From Dasyornis broadbenti (Eukaryota; Chordata; Aves; Passeriformes; Dasyornithidae): a stretch of DNA of 64,000 nucleotides. The stretch lies in contig VZRN01001189.1 of the NCBI GenBank assembly GCA_013397935.1, forward strand, positions 601,759 to 665,758. Reading direction: 5' to 3'. The notes below the pieces were generated by a model. It was not told the DNA's origin, did no database searches, and saw only the letters and a list, made by a program, of their open reading frames with translations. Below are positions 1 through 11,900 of this stretch, in pieces. Made by a program: the position numbers and the translations under genes. Every line of letters starts with the position of its first letter. Position 1 is the first letter of the stretch.

Positions 1-3000
1 TTCACAGCAAGAGGAGCCCTGGGGCTGCAAATACCCAATATCCCCACTGCCCTGCATCCCCACTGCCCTGTGCTGTCCTGAACACCCCACCAGCCCAGTG
101 TCTCCAAGCCAGAACTCCCATGGGAAGAGGAAAGCCACCTGTGTCCACAGAGGCTCCGTGCCCCTAGCAGGGGTAGCAAGCCCCGGTGGGGTGTCTGAGG
201 CTGGAAACTCAACAGCGTTTCAACAGATGTGAAGGGGTGTGACAAACATCAAGGCCCAGGACAAATAGCAAGGCTGTTGAAGCTGTTTCTTGTGCAAATG
301 CTGATATTTAGGCTCAACGAAATCACTTTTTATGTCCCAATAAATGGAGTGTAAGGAAAATGGGGTAACTGCACAACCTGCTTCTCGGGCCTCTCCTCCT
401 ATTCACCGTGCTGCTGTCTGAGTTACTAAACACACATATGGCCCCAAAATGTTGCTTCTCTTTCTTTGTTGGCAGCAGGTCCCGCTCAGGGGCCTTGCAG
501 TTCCCTCTAAACACAAGCACCTGGATGACTTTTGGACAGAGGAGAGCAGGAGCTTCAGTGTTTGTCATTCCCTCAGATGACACCAGGTAGAAATTGGACC
601 AAATCAAAGTCGGTGAGAGTCTGGTCCTTCACCAGGAGCAGCTCTGCCTCTGGTAACCCTGTGATGCCCAGCCAGGCTGATCCTGAGTGTGACAGATGAA
701 GGTTGTTTCTCTGAGGTGCTCTGTGTGCTGCAGCTCTCAATTTCCTAGAGACGCCCATCACAGGCTACCCTGGTTTTACCTGCCCCAGGAGAAGTGTTCC
801 TGCTCTTCTTTCTTGCATATTGTTCACGTTCAGAAACTTTAAATAGCAGTTGGAGATCTAAAGCATCATGTCTACATGTTAGCTGAGCAAGGGCAAGCCA
901 CAGGAATGGGTACTTCCCTCCAAATGAGCATGGAGCTGTAGAAGATTACATGGGATGTTCTGCTGCAGACACCACCCATTTTAAATAAGTAGAGGACAAA
1001 TCTCTTCGTATTATGGTTAGAATAGTATTTCCAAAAGAGCTTGGTGCTTTGCTTGATCTTGCTGATCACAGTGAGAATGACCTGTTTGGGAGCAGGTTTC
1101 AGCATCCCAAAAGATCAGTCTCTAGTCCATTCTCATGGAAGTATGCAGTAGCCTTGAGTGGTTCATGTTTTGCATGAGGATGGTAATCTGATCAAGTGAA
1201 CATAACTGATATTGCAAAAATGCAGGTATTCAAATATGTTATTGTGAAAGAGCTTGAATTTGTTCCTTTGTTTCATTTTCTTTTCCCACTGGTCTGCCGT
1301 CAGACACAGACAAACATTAGGCAAAGCAAACAATCTGTGTTTCCACTCATACAATGGGAGGAAATAGGAACTGAAAGGATAAAAAAAAACCTGGACAGAA
1401 AAACTGCTGCTGGTGCCTCTTGGGTTTTACAGTTCATGAGGGTTGTGGTACAGACACTTACAGTGGGGGTGAAAAACTGTTGTTTTCTTCCAGAGATCAA
1501 GGTGATTTGATCCGGTACTGTTGAAATGACCCCTATCCATCCCCTCTCTTCTAGACAATGTGGGCATGGGTAGAATTTTAAGTGACTGGTGGAAGTTATA
1601 TTTTCTAATGTCGTCTCTTGGCTAATGTGTTGCTATTTTAGTCTATAGGAAGTTCTCCTGTACCCCTGCCAACTTAGCTATCTTCTATGGTGTTATGAGT
1701 TAACAGTGATAATTTTGTTTGTTTCTTTAAACATATGACACAAATAGGGGCCTTGAGAGAAATTCCTGATTTCTTTTTTTACATCTCACCCCTGAAACAC
1801 CTAAACCTTCATTTAAAAAATTTATAAATTAACATTTTCGCTTGCAGTGAGTACAAAATATGTTCCCACTTCTGGAATGAGAGGGGAGAGAAAAGCAATA
1901 GGAGGGATAAAATGAGCTGTTCTGCACAGAAATAAGGCAGTGGTGTTTGCTAGGAAGGGAATTTGTTTTTCACTGAATATTCGAGCCATTTTTGCCACAT
2001 AAATTTGATAAACTTTATAAAATTATATATTTTTTTAATTTGGAATGCAGTGTCACACTTTAGGATTTTTTAATAATTTTAAATTTCATTATAAATAATA
2101 TATATCCCTAATATTTCTTCATTCATATCCTTTGTCTGAAAGTGTTATTAACTTTCATTCTTTTAGTAGCCACTTGCAGACACATTCGATTTTAGGGCTG
2201 ATGTTTTGCAACCTAAGTTCTGGAATATGTGCAGTAATGTTTGACTTATGTTGTGGTCTATACTGAAAGTGATAAATTTAGCTGCCTTCTTAGAACACAA
2301 CTAATCATAAAGTAGAGTGGGGATTAGCATATAGGAGAAAAAAAGCCCAGCCCAACATAAACCTTGAAGATCATGTCTTGATTATCTGCAGTGTGTTGCT
2401 GTTTGTGTTGATTGACACTGACCAGTGGTGGACAAGGATGATGTTTTGTAGTCTTTAGGTGATGTGCTTGATTTTACCCGGTAGAAAACATTTAGGGTTG
2501 GCTCTGAAGGCACTGTTAAGTTGGAGTCAGTCAGGCGGCAGTCCTGCTTCAATGTGAGGGACTGTGCCTGGTGGTGTCAAATGCTGGATTTTCTGAGAGG
2601 AACAAAGGACTTCGTGTTGCGTTGTGTTGATCACAGGAGCTGGTGCTGAGTCTGCTGTGTGCTCTTCCTCCTGTTAGCACACTTAATGGTAGCAGAGCTT
2701 TCCACAGGGTGTTGAAGGAGCATAGGGAAGAGGAAATGCAACATTTGGCTGCCCAAGTGGTGTTGGGTGAGACCTGGGACTGTCTGGAAATTGTGTGGCA
2801 GATGTGGGGGGGAAAGGGCAAATGTGTTGTGTCCACATGGTCAGCACTGAGGCACTGCAGCTGGGCTGTGGTTTTTTGGAGTCCCTGCATCCTGCACTGC
2901 TGGCATGAAAGCAGTCACAGGGAAAGAAGGCTGTGCTCCAGCTGGGAGATGGAGCTGAGGGCTGCCCTAGAGGTGACCTGGAATAGCTTCCAAAATCTCA

Positions 3001-3240
3001 GCATCTCCCTGTATGACAAAGAAAAGAAATGCTCTAGGGGCATAAAATTCTTTGCTTTAGATCCCTGAAATACAATAGACATCCAGAGATAATGTGACAA
3101 AAGTGCCACTAAAACTTTATAATGTCAATCAGAGCAGGCTTTCTGCAGCCTGAGTTGTGTGATTTAAAGGATGAAGCTGTATTCAAAATGATAGCTGTGT
3201 TCCCACCTGTCTGGTGTCCTGAGCTCTTTGTGGGGGGTTA

Positions 3241-3360
3241 AAAGAAAAAAAAGAAAAAAAAAAAAAGCAACTTTGTGAAACTGGGGCTCATCTGTCCAAG
3301 ACTCTTGGGGTTTGGGGGTTTTGTGGATTTTTTTGTGTTTGTGGTTTTGGGGTTTTTTAA
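3241..3360. repeat. A-rich tract followed by G/T-rich tract
   Basis: 3241-3267 is nearly pure A with a few G; 3308-3358 is almost only T and G with runs such as gggggttttg. The G runs could form quadruplex-like structure, but this is probably simple sequence. Confidence 0.8.
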
Positions 3361-6300
3361 ACTATCAGAGTTGATGTGGTTTGTATGTCATAGCCTACAA
3401 TGAAATGGATCATTCCTGAAATCCAGTGCTAGTATTCAGTGCACGACTGACCCTGAACTTTGCCTTGGGCCATTAACTAACGAAAACAAGCTATAAGCTC
3501 TTAATTGCTTCTTTCTTGGAATATATTCCTGTCCTTTCAAGTTTTGCATTACTGCTGTATTTTTAGGTGAAGATTTTCAACCACAACTACAGTGGGTTGT
3601 CTCATATAGTCCCAGTTGCTGAGTTGAGATGTATGGACTGCTCTTGTTTATAGAGCTTTCCTAAAAACTGTCTTCTCAGGTGGCGCAGCTCCAGGTGTTC
3701 AAGCCCTGACCACTTGTTTACATCGTGAAGACCCTGAGGGACAGCAGGATATCTGTGTGAGCAGCCTTATGCAGTGCAACAGTGGCTGTGTCTAAGTTGC
3801 AGTGGAGGAGAAACACATCTGCAGGTTTTCTCATTTTGGGGTTCTCCCTGCAGTGCTGACCCACTGGGAAGCATGCTGCAGCTGCATGGGGGGCTGCTCC
3901 TGCCTGCCTGCAGTGTGAATAGGCAGAGCTCGTGTTCCCACTGGCTCTGGAGCTGGGAATAACAAACATTGCTTGTCCCTTCTAAAGAACTGGGTCTAAG
4001 CAGAGAAACCCTATGTCAGTGGAAAGGGAAACAGAAGGATCGTGACTTTGTTGAGGTCATGTGGAATAGGACATAGGGTTTCCTGAACACCTATGCAAGA
4101 GCATTGTTCACTCGATGCATAACCTCTGAAAGGCTTTTCTTGTATTAGCAGGATGGAAAGGGTGGAGAGGAGAGGAGCCAAAGGGTGGAGACCCAGTCCC
4201 ACAGGGCACAGCAGGCTGAGCTGGCACTCTGCCAGCAACTGCAGGGCCACACAAATTTACCCAAGATGGGCTCAAACTTCAAAGTTCATCAGTGGGTTTT
4301 GAACAGGAAATCTGCTTGCTCGAGTTCACTTTCGGTGAGAGCTTGCAGCGACACAGCTGTGCCTTCACCTTGCTCCCAAAGGGCAAGTGGCCGTGAGCTG
4401 CGTCTGTTAACCCATAAGGAATGCTTCTGGCTGAGAAGGACCTCTGGTCTCCAAAGTCCCACACCTCCAACAGCCACATCTTGCTTCACAATGCAAACCT
4501 TGATTATCCAGAGAAGATCCCATGAGTTAAAGTTGTGTCTATGAGCTTTTGGGATTACATGTGCAGGCAGTGCTGTGAAGGGTCACCCAGGAATCCCATA
4601 CCTGTGTGCTGATGCTGTGAGCTGGTTGTGTCTGTGCCTGATAGCAGAGTGTTTGGTATGAAAAGTGGGCACAAAGGTGTAAACTGGCAAGTGTCCAAGA
4701 GTTCTGGTTTCTGGGATGTGTCCCTGCACACAGGCACCTGACAGCTTCTCTGAAACCCCTGCTTTTTAAGGGAGAGACAAGTGAGGTGGTGCTTCTGGTT
4801 GCAGACAGGACAGGGGCGAGAGCAAGGGCTTGTGCATGGTCAAACCCACCAGCTCTGTGCTGCCTTGGTGTCCTGCAGCAGGCGGTTCGTGCCCTTCTCA
4901 TGCACTTCTTCCTGTGGCGGTTACATGGGGACAGTTCCATCAGACAGACCCAGCAACACGTGGACATTAATGAGTGCCTTTTGCCAAAAAGGAAGCCTGT
5001 GATGGGACTGCCGTGGGCTGCCTTGGCACAGTGTTGCAGCACTTAACAGGACAGCTGGCTTCTGCTGTCTGGACTTGCAATTGTCCACTCCAAATCTGTC
5101 AAGTCCCAAGGGGGAGTGAAGCTGATGGGAGCTGTTTCCCACCTCTAGGAAGAGAGATACGTGCATGATCTGGAAGGGAAGCTGTCAAACCAAGCTCTCT
5201 GCATATGACTTGCAGCCTTACAATCTCACTGGGACCTTGGGTCTCTTCTTGTAATCGTGGCCCAAGCCAGGGACTATCTAAAATTTTTATTTGAACCTAA
5301 CAGGAAAAGGTGTTGTACGTGACTGCATGCATCATTTTGTAAATATATTTAGTTCACGTGAAGCCCCTTTATCAGCTGATAGTTGACTGATAATGTTGAC
5401 ACTGTTGTTTGATGTAAATAGAAAAGTACATGTCTTGACCCTCAGTAGAGGGCGTAGATAAGCAGTTCCTTTATCTGATTGAGGTGAAAAGATAAATACC
5501 CATCCAACAGAAATAACACTGAGCAATCTGCCCTGTTCCATGTATCTCTCCCTGCAGAGATAATGCATGGTTGGAGCTCATCAGAACCAGATCTTTGGCA
5601 TAAAGCATCTCCCACAAGTCTGGCTGCAGTGAGCAGTCTGTAGATGTGAAAAATGTGTGTGCTGGCTCCAGGTTTGCTGGATGTTACTGTAGTGACTAAC
5701 TGGCAACTACAGCAGACTTTATGCGGAAATAATTTTCTGGAGGAGACCAGAATTTAGCTGGACTCAAAGCTAATGGGAGAATTTTTTCCAGCTTGGATAC
5801 CTCATCAAAATGAAGGGAGGAACTTCAGTTTTAGAAAGTCATTGAGCCTCAGAGTTGTTCATGTCTAGGCTCTGTATGAGCCTGATAGAGTTTGATGTTG
5901 TATTCTTGAGTAGGAATATGGGTGCTGCAGATGGCTATTGGATGTTTTGGCTACGTTCTCCAGAGCTGAAACCGGCTCTTATACTGAGCATTTGGGTGAA
6001 AGATGAAACCTTTTATTAGGGAAACTGGCCCACAGACCATTCCAGCCCTCTGTCCAGTTTCTGGGGAAACGTACAGTGGAGGATCTTGAATCACAACAGA
6101 CTGATTCCCTCTAATAGTCTGGAGAGGATGGGCAGTGGCAGAGTGAACCAGAGGGCTGAGAGGGCAATGCCTCTCGTTCTCCCTCCCATTTTTATTAAAT
6201 CTATAAGGATGAACTTGTGCATGTCTTGTCTCTGGAAGGAAGTGAATCTGTTAATCTCATTTGGCTGGGAAACAGTTAAAACGGCCAGTTTGCTCCTAGA

Positions 6301-8687
6301 AGCTTTAAACAAAAATCAAAACACCACTTTTCTCAAAACAATTCACACATGCTCAACTTAGTGGCTTCAGCAGAAGCTGCAATGTGAGAGTTCCCATGAA
6401 CTCTGGCTAACCTCTGAGATTTATCGATAAATGAAAAAAATAAGGGACCAGCACTGAAACCTTTCCTTGCTTAGGCATTAGTCTCTGTCTCTTAAAAAGA
6501 AGCCCAGGGCTGGGTTCAGGATGTTTACTACTTTTAGAAGTGTTAAAGAAAATTAACTCCAAACAGTTTGAAAGACTAATATTGAGAAATCTGTGGTTTT
6601 TGTTCTGAACTGCCAGCACCATCACAGTCTGTGCCTTAATGCAGGAGCAGGATTGAGTTGCCAGTTACACATTTTTTGAGCAAAGGTGAATCACAACCCA
6701 CAAAACAAAAGGACTTGCTGTTTTCTTTCCTGTAAATACTGATTTTTCCAAACCTTTTGGGGGGGAATTTAGTATTCACTTTTATCGTGATAAAAGTGAG
6801 AGCAGCAGGTTTTGCATACAGTGGAAATAACCGTGGCAGCAAAACAACCAATGTCTGTTATATGGAGGGACAGTTTGAGCATGTGTCGTGCTTTGAAATC
6901 AGCACTGAATGCCAAGCCTTCCTGTCTTCCTTACTCTGATGAATATTCAGGTGCAATGCTAGTCTAGTGCGGATTGATTTACTTTTTCAGTAAAGAAGCA
7001 GGTTTCCATGCTTCACTCCAGCTATGAAAATCTGTGTTGATTCTTGGCACCATCCTTTGCAGAATCACCAGCAGTCATGGGGAGACTCCTCTTTTCCTTT
7101 GGGCTGCCACTGGTCACTGCCCATCCACACTCACCCACGGAGGCTTGTGTGGCCTGGAGAAAGTGTGCCCTATTTGTCTGCCTCCTGAGGTTTGTGCTAA
7201 GATGTAAATCCTATCATTCTACTTCATGAGAAAATGCTTTCCAATCCCAGGAGTGCTTCCATGGAAAGAGGACACTTATAAATATACAAAAAACTCAGCA
7301 GGATTTAGTTTTTTGTAAAACAAAACATGACTGTGACATATTGCCCTAGAATGAGGAATCATTTTTCTTTGATGCAAAATTGCTTCGTCTTAGAAATAAC
7401 ATTTACATGCACTTTTGTGCAGATAGGACCTGGGTTTTCAAACTACATCAACCCAGCTTTTAATTTTGCAGGTGTAAATTGCACCTGCAAATCATTTTGT
7501 CTGCAAGCTGCAGCATTTGATATTTGATTTCCTGATTTCCAGTGGCTTCCTTAACTGGTGTCAGTTAGTTATTCCAGTATACAGCTTTGCAGGCACTACT
7601 ATTTCAGGAATAAAATTGCAGTCTCAAAGCTTCAAGCCCATTTCCGAACATTTGATGGAAGTGAGGAGTTAGGATGTATAGCAAATCCACTATTCATTCA
7701 AATCTTTTGATACTGTTTTCCAGTGTGAGATCTGTGCTGGTTATCGTGGTAAAAAACTTCATCTGCAGTATTTGTTGAGCAATTTTATCCAACCAAAGCA
7801 AGAAAAGGCAACTGACAGCGACATTCATGGTTGTGTTTGTGATGCTTGTTCTTGTGAATCACATTTTGTCAGTCTCAGTAGCAAGTTTGCTCTTTTAGTA
7901 GTTTCATTTCCTTATTACCTCTCTTTTCTTGGCTGTGTTTTCAAAACCAAACCAATTACCTAGTCTGAAGTTACCAGTTGTCTGTTGCTTAAATGTGACT
8001 GTGGAGTGTGGGCATTTCATGATGAACTGTGCACATGTGTAGGCACCACACAGTGTAAGCCCTGCGTTAGTTCCTCCCCACCACCACAGAAGATGACATT
8101 TTTGAATTCAAAGGTCCTGCATGCTTTTTGGGAAGTAGCTGAGATATAGTTAACACAGCTGAAGTAAAAATTGTAAAAATTAAGCATTTCAAAGTAAAAA
8201 GCATTTAAAAAAAAAAAGGCAAGAACATGCATAGAGCTTTAGTTTCTTGGCAGCCACATACAGGTTGCCAGATTGATGTACTGGAACCCAGAGTTTTGTC
8301 TTTATCCTAAGGTGTGCCAGGGCATGTCAGGGGTCAAGGTGGGGACAGGGCCAGCTGCCCAGTGTCTTCCAGCTTCCCCAGCATGCCTCAGCTGTGGATG
8401 GCAGGACAAGAATGTGGCTTTTGTTCCTGGGACATCCTGGGACTGTGCTGAGATTTCCTAGAAGAGGAGGCTTGAGGGCTGGCATCACCTGTTGAACAGA
8501 AGTTAGATGCTTGTGCTGTGAGAGCAGAGGTCTCCCAGCATTGCTGCTTCCTTTGTGCTAAAGGGAAATTCAACCCTACAGAGGTAAATCTGTTAAATTC
8601 AGAGCATAGTAAGGATGTGGTTCTGGTAACACATCACCAAACTTCACCTTGGTAGTTTTGTGTCACTGGAAGGTTGTTTGGTATGTA

Positions 8688-8800
8688 GAATCATAGAATA
8701 GTTTGGGTCGGAAGGGATCTTTTAAAGGTCACCTAGTCCAACCCCATTGCAAAGAGCAGGGACACCTTCAACTAGAACATTGCCTTGAACATGATTGAAA
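8688..8800 (-). repeat. CR1 LINE 3'-end fragment
   Basis: The + strand reads gaatcatagaatagtttggg, then a stretch equivalent to 'ggaagggacctttaaaggtcacctagtccaacccc', which is the reverse complement of the CR1 3' end, including its terminal octamer repeat. It lies about 95 bases before window exon 1 and fades out near 'gccttgaac'. CR1 is the main LINE family of birds. Confidence 0.85.
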
Positions 8801-8894
8801 GCAGTTAGCCAAACTAGTTGCTATAAGCCTAATTTGTTGATGTATTCATATTTTGCCTACATGTTTTACTCAGTGTCTCTTGTTACTTTAACAG

Positions 8895-8951
8895 GGTCGC
8901 CATGTTAAGACTGGGCAGCTGGCAGCAATCAAAGTGATGAATGTTACTGAG
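8895..8951 (+). CDS. NRK: Window exon 1: kinase N-lobe, ATP-binding lysine
   Basis: The exon follows acceptor ttaacag and ends at gag|gtgagt. It encodes GRHVKTGQLAAIKVMNVTE, 19 residues, phase 0 at both ends. It is beta-strands 2 and 3 of a STE20 kinase; the Lys of 'AAIKV' is the ATP-anchoring lysine. The paralogues have the same 57-nt exon with 'MDVT' where this has 'MNVT', a small departure toward NRK ('VMNA'). Confidence 0.96.
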
Positions 8952-11900
8952 GTGAGTGCAAAACCAAAAACGAAAAGGTTGTTGTTAAGCTGCAAGGGAA
9001 AATAAATAATCAGATCATGAGAAATTGGGCAGCTCATGAAGGAAGATCCACTGGTATAAATTATGGTTCCTGAGCACCAGTTTGTGTTTTATAAAGAACC
9101 GAGAAGTGTTAACACAACCATATTTTTTTAAGTGTACCTGACCAATGGTGACAAAGCCGTAAGGGAGTGCATTGCCACGTATCTGGTGGTCAATAATAAC
9201 AAAGAGAAGAAGTCCCTTCCTGCTTATTAATAGTTAATTATCTGCTTTCAGAGATAGCAATTCAAGGATTTCCTGTAGCTCTGCACTGCCTCTGCTGTGT
9301 TTCATCACCTCCTATCCCCTCATGTGCCAGCCATTCCTCAGAGTAGTGCCCTGACAGCCAGCAAGCTGCAGCATGTTGGAAATGCAAATGCAGTGCTTTT
9401 TTATTGTGATTTGACAGATGAGGGAAGGAGACAGTTTAATTGGCACTGTCTCTACTCCCATTTGTAAACGAATGTCAGTGCTGGAACAGGGTGTTGGAAA
9501 AGTTGCTAAATACTGGTTTTTGTCTCTCCTTTTAAGAGCACAGCCAGCAGTGGAGCAGCTTGCCTCCTTGAGACCACATCAGCCTGAGCCCCAGGAAGGC
9601 TGGGGAGACTCCCTGCTTCCTCCTCTTGAGTTTCCTAGAAATCTGGTTTGGTAGCTTGCACTTAGACTCACTGAAGACCAGCTCCCCATTCTGCCATCTG
9701 GCAGCATGGATATGAAGAACAGAACTCCAAGACTTCTTGCAATATTGTGGAAGGGTTATCATATAAAATTTTAAAAAGTACAGGCCAAGTTCTCTGAATC
9801 CTCTGGGGCAGGTCTGCCAGTGGTACATCTACTCGTGGTGCTTGGGCAAGCACAAGCAAGCCTTGCCTGCCTTTTCATGTGTCTTTTGATTGTCTTGGAA
9901 GGCAGCACACCAGGTTGGTGTCTGCGTTGGTCCTGTCACGTAGAGCAGGTCCAGGACAGTTCTCTCTGTTGGTGGCGTGGGAATCCAGCCCTGAGCAGCA
10001 GGTGGTCTGAACTTGGATGTTACTGTAATGTACAAAGCACGCCTAAGGGCTGGTTTGACCATGGCTGCTGTTTGTACAGTAGGTGTGTGTAGCTGAATTG
10101 CTGGTTTTGTATGGAGGAGGGTGCTTTTTGTTGAATGAGTGCTGCATTAGATTGGTGAGATTTCTGCTTTTAGGTCTGTAGGTACATATATCATCAGGTG
10201 CTTTGGCTTTAAAAAATGACAGTCACCAAACATGAGGCTGTTGGATTTTGGAAGGGAGAGAGGATAAGGTTTGGATGATAGTCAGATTTCTGAGATGAGA
10301 GCATCTCCCTGCCTTGACAGAGAAGCTGACAGGATGGATCCTGGCACGGACTCAGGAGTTATCCAGAGCTACTTTCCTGCTTTGCTGGGTCAGTCAGCAG
10401 GGTGTGAGGACTGGTTAAAGGTGCCACCTGTGGGCTGTCATGTTAACACCAGTGATAGTCCCTTCCTTGATGATACAGTTGAAGAAAAAGCTGCAGGAAG
10501 GGAACCTTGAAAAGCTTTCTTCACCTTTGCTATACATAATACAGTCTCCTTTGTATGCAAGCAACAAACTGTAACATGCAGTAATGCGTACTTGCTTGGA
10601 AACAAAATTTAAATGAAAGAAAACTATGTGGTCCAGCTTCAGGAATCACCAGGAAGACTTGCAGGGTTCTGAGAACAAAACCCAGCTGTTTAGGTCTGAT
10701 TTGCTGCAGGTGACAGACCCAGCATCATACTGGGGAACCTGTGCCATTGTATGAGAGGCAGTGATAGCAGGTTTTGCTGTTTTTACACTGAGACCCTTCA
10801 TGGGAAGATTTGGGAGTTGAGGAGCATTTTAGCGCAACTGCCCGAAGGGGTTTTCCCTGGTGCTCTTCCTCCAGTAAACCCTCAACAGTTCCAGCTCAAC
10901 TGTGCTCCAATGTTCCTGCTTTCTGGTCTTGGCATAGGGTGAGTGCAAGGCTCTCTGCTCTTATTTCCACTTCCCTCATGCAGGGTTGGCTGTATTCCTA
11001 CTGCTAGGGTGCAGGCTGGCATATCTGGATGCAGTCACTTCTGCTACTTCTGCCACTGTTGTTCACCAAAAGATTCTGATTCTTTCACCAAATCTACTGG
11101 GTTTCTTTTTCCAGCAAGAAGTCATTTCATCAGAAATTGCCTGACAAGCCCCAGCTGTGATTGTTCAGATCTGGGGCACTCCAGGAGCTCAGCAAATCTA
11201 CCCTTTGCTGTCATGAGCTGCAGCCCTAGGCTGGTTTCTTAAGAGCAGCAGCAGGATGCTGTGGTCACTGTGGGATCCTCTGGACATCTGTCAGGAAGTG
11301 CTGCTGTGTTGAGCTGCAGGGGGAGCAGGGGGAGCCCTTTGAAATGGTTAAAGGGGAGCTGATGGCAATGTGCGTTCATGTGCCTCTCCAGGCAGGCTCT
11401 GCTTCCTGTTATTTGACAGAGCCAAACAAGCAGAGTGCTTGCAGAGAGACTGGATTCTTGCTGCTTCTCTCTTCAGCTGTTTGTGCAGGTGATCAAAGAG
11501 CTCTTCTCCACCACATCATTCTCCGTCTATCTTTGCTTTCATGCTTTCTAGAGAGCAAAATAACATTTAAATGTAAAACTTGTTGTTAGACCTGCCCAGT
11601 ACTAAGGGGTCTCTTGGTGCAGTATTTATCAGCTGATGATCTCGTTTCCATTTGCAGTCAGAGGCGTGTGCTTTCTAGTTCTAATGCAGATAGGCCCACA
11701 TCTTCAAAAGCAGCCTTTGATCATGAACCTGTCATCTCTGTGCACGCAGCCAGCTGCACCCAGAAACATGCTGCTTTGTGAAAGCAAGCAGCTTTTTGCA
11801 CCTGCACATCTGCCAGCCTGGTTCCTTTCCTCATTATTTATGAGCAGGTTTGTAGACTCCTGAGAGATGGGGCTGATGGTAATGCTGGCAGGAGAGACGG

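Larger units (their letters stand above)
1..8894. other. Intron upstream of the first visible exon
   Basis: No exon was recognised. I looked for the expected preceding exon, which should carry a glycine-rich loop like GNGTYGQVYK ending at a donor in phase 0, and did not find it, so this intron is longer than 8.9 kb on the + strand. Contents: an A-rich tract near 3241, a G/T-rich stretch near 3308-3358, AT-rich sequence at 1990-2110, and a CR1 fragment near 8688. Open frames here are short and have no exon-like borders or recognisable protein sequence. Confidence 0.7.

Noticed and set aside
3308..3358. G/T-rich tract as a possible regulatory quadruplex
   Set aside because: G runs are irregular and the tract adjoins other simple sequence; nothing indicates function.
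4539..5042. 167-codon minus-strand open frame, Cys/His-rich
   Set aside because: Overlapping frames are open on the other strand too; no repeat or domain pattern, no zinc-finger spacing, and chance frames of this size are expected.
1..8894. Search for the glycine-loop exon (GNGTYGQVYK)
   Set aside because: No matching sequence with a phase-0 donor was found; the exon must lie upstream of the window.
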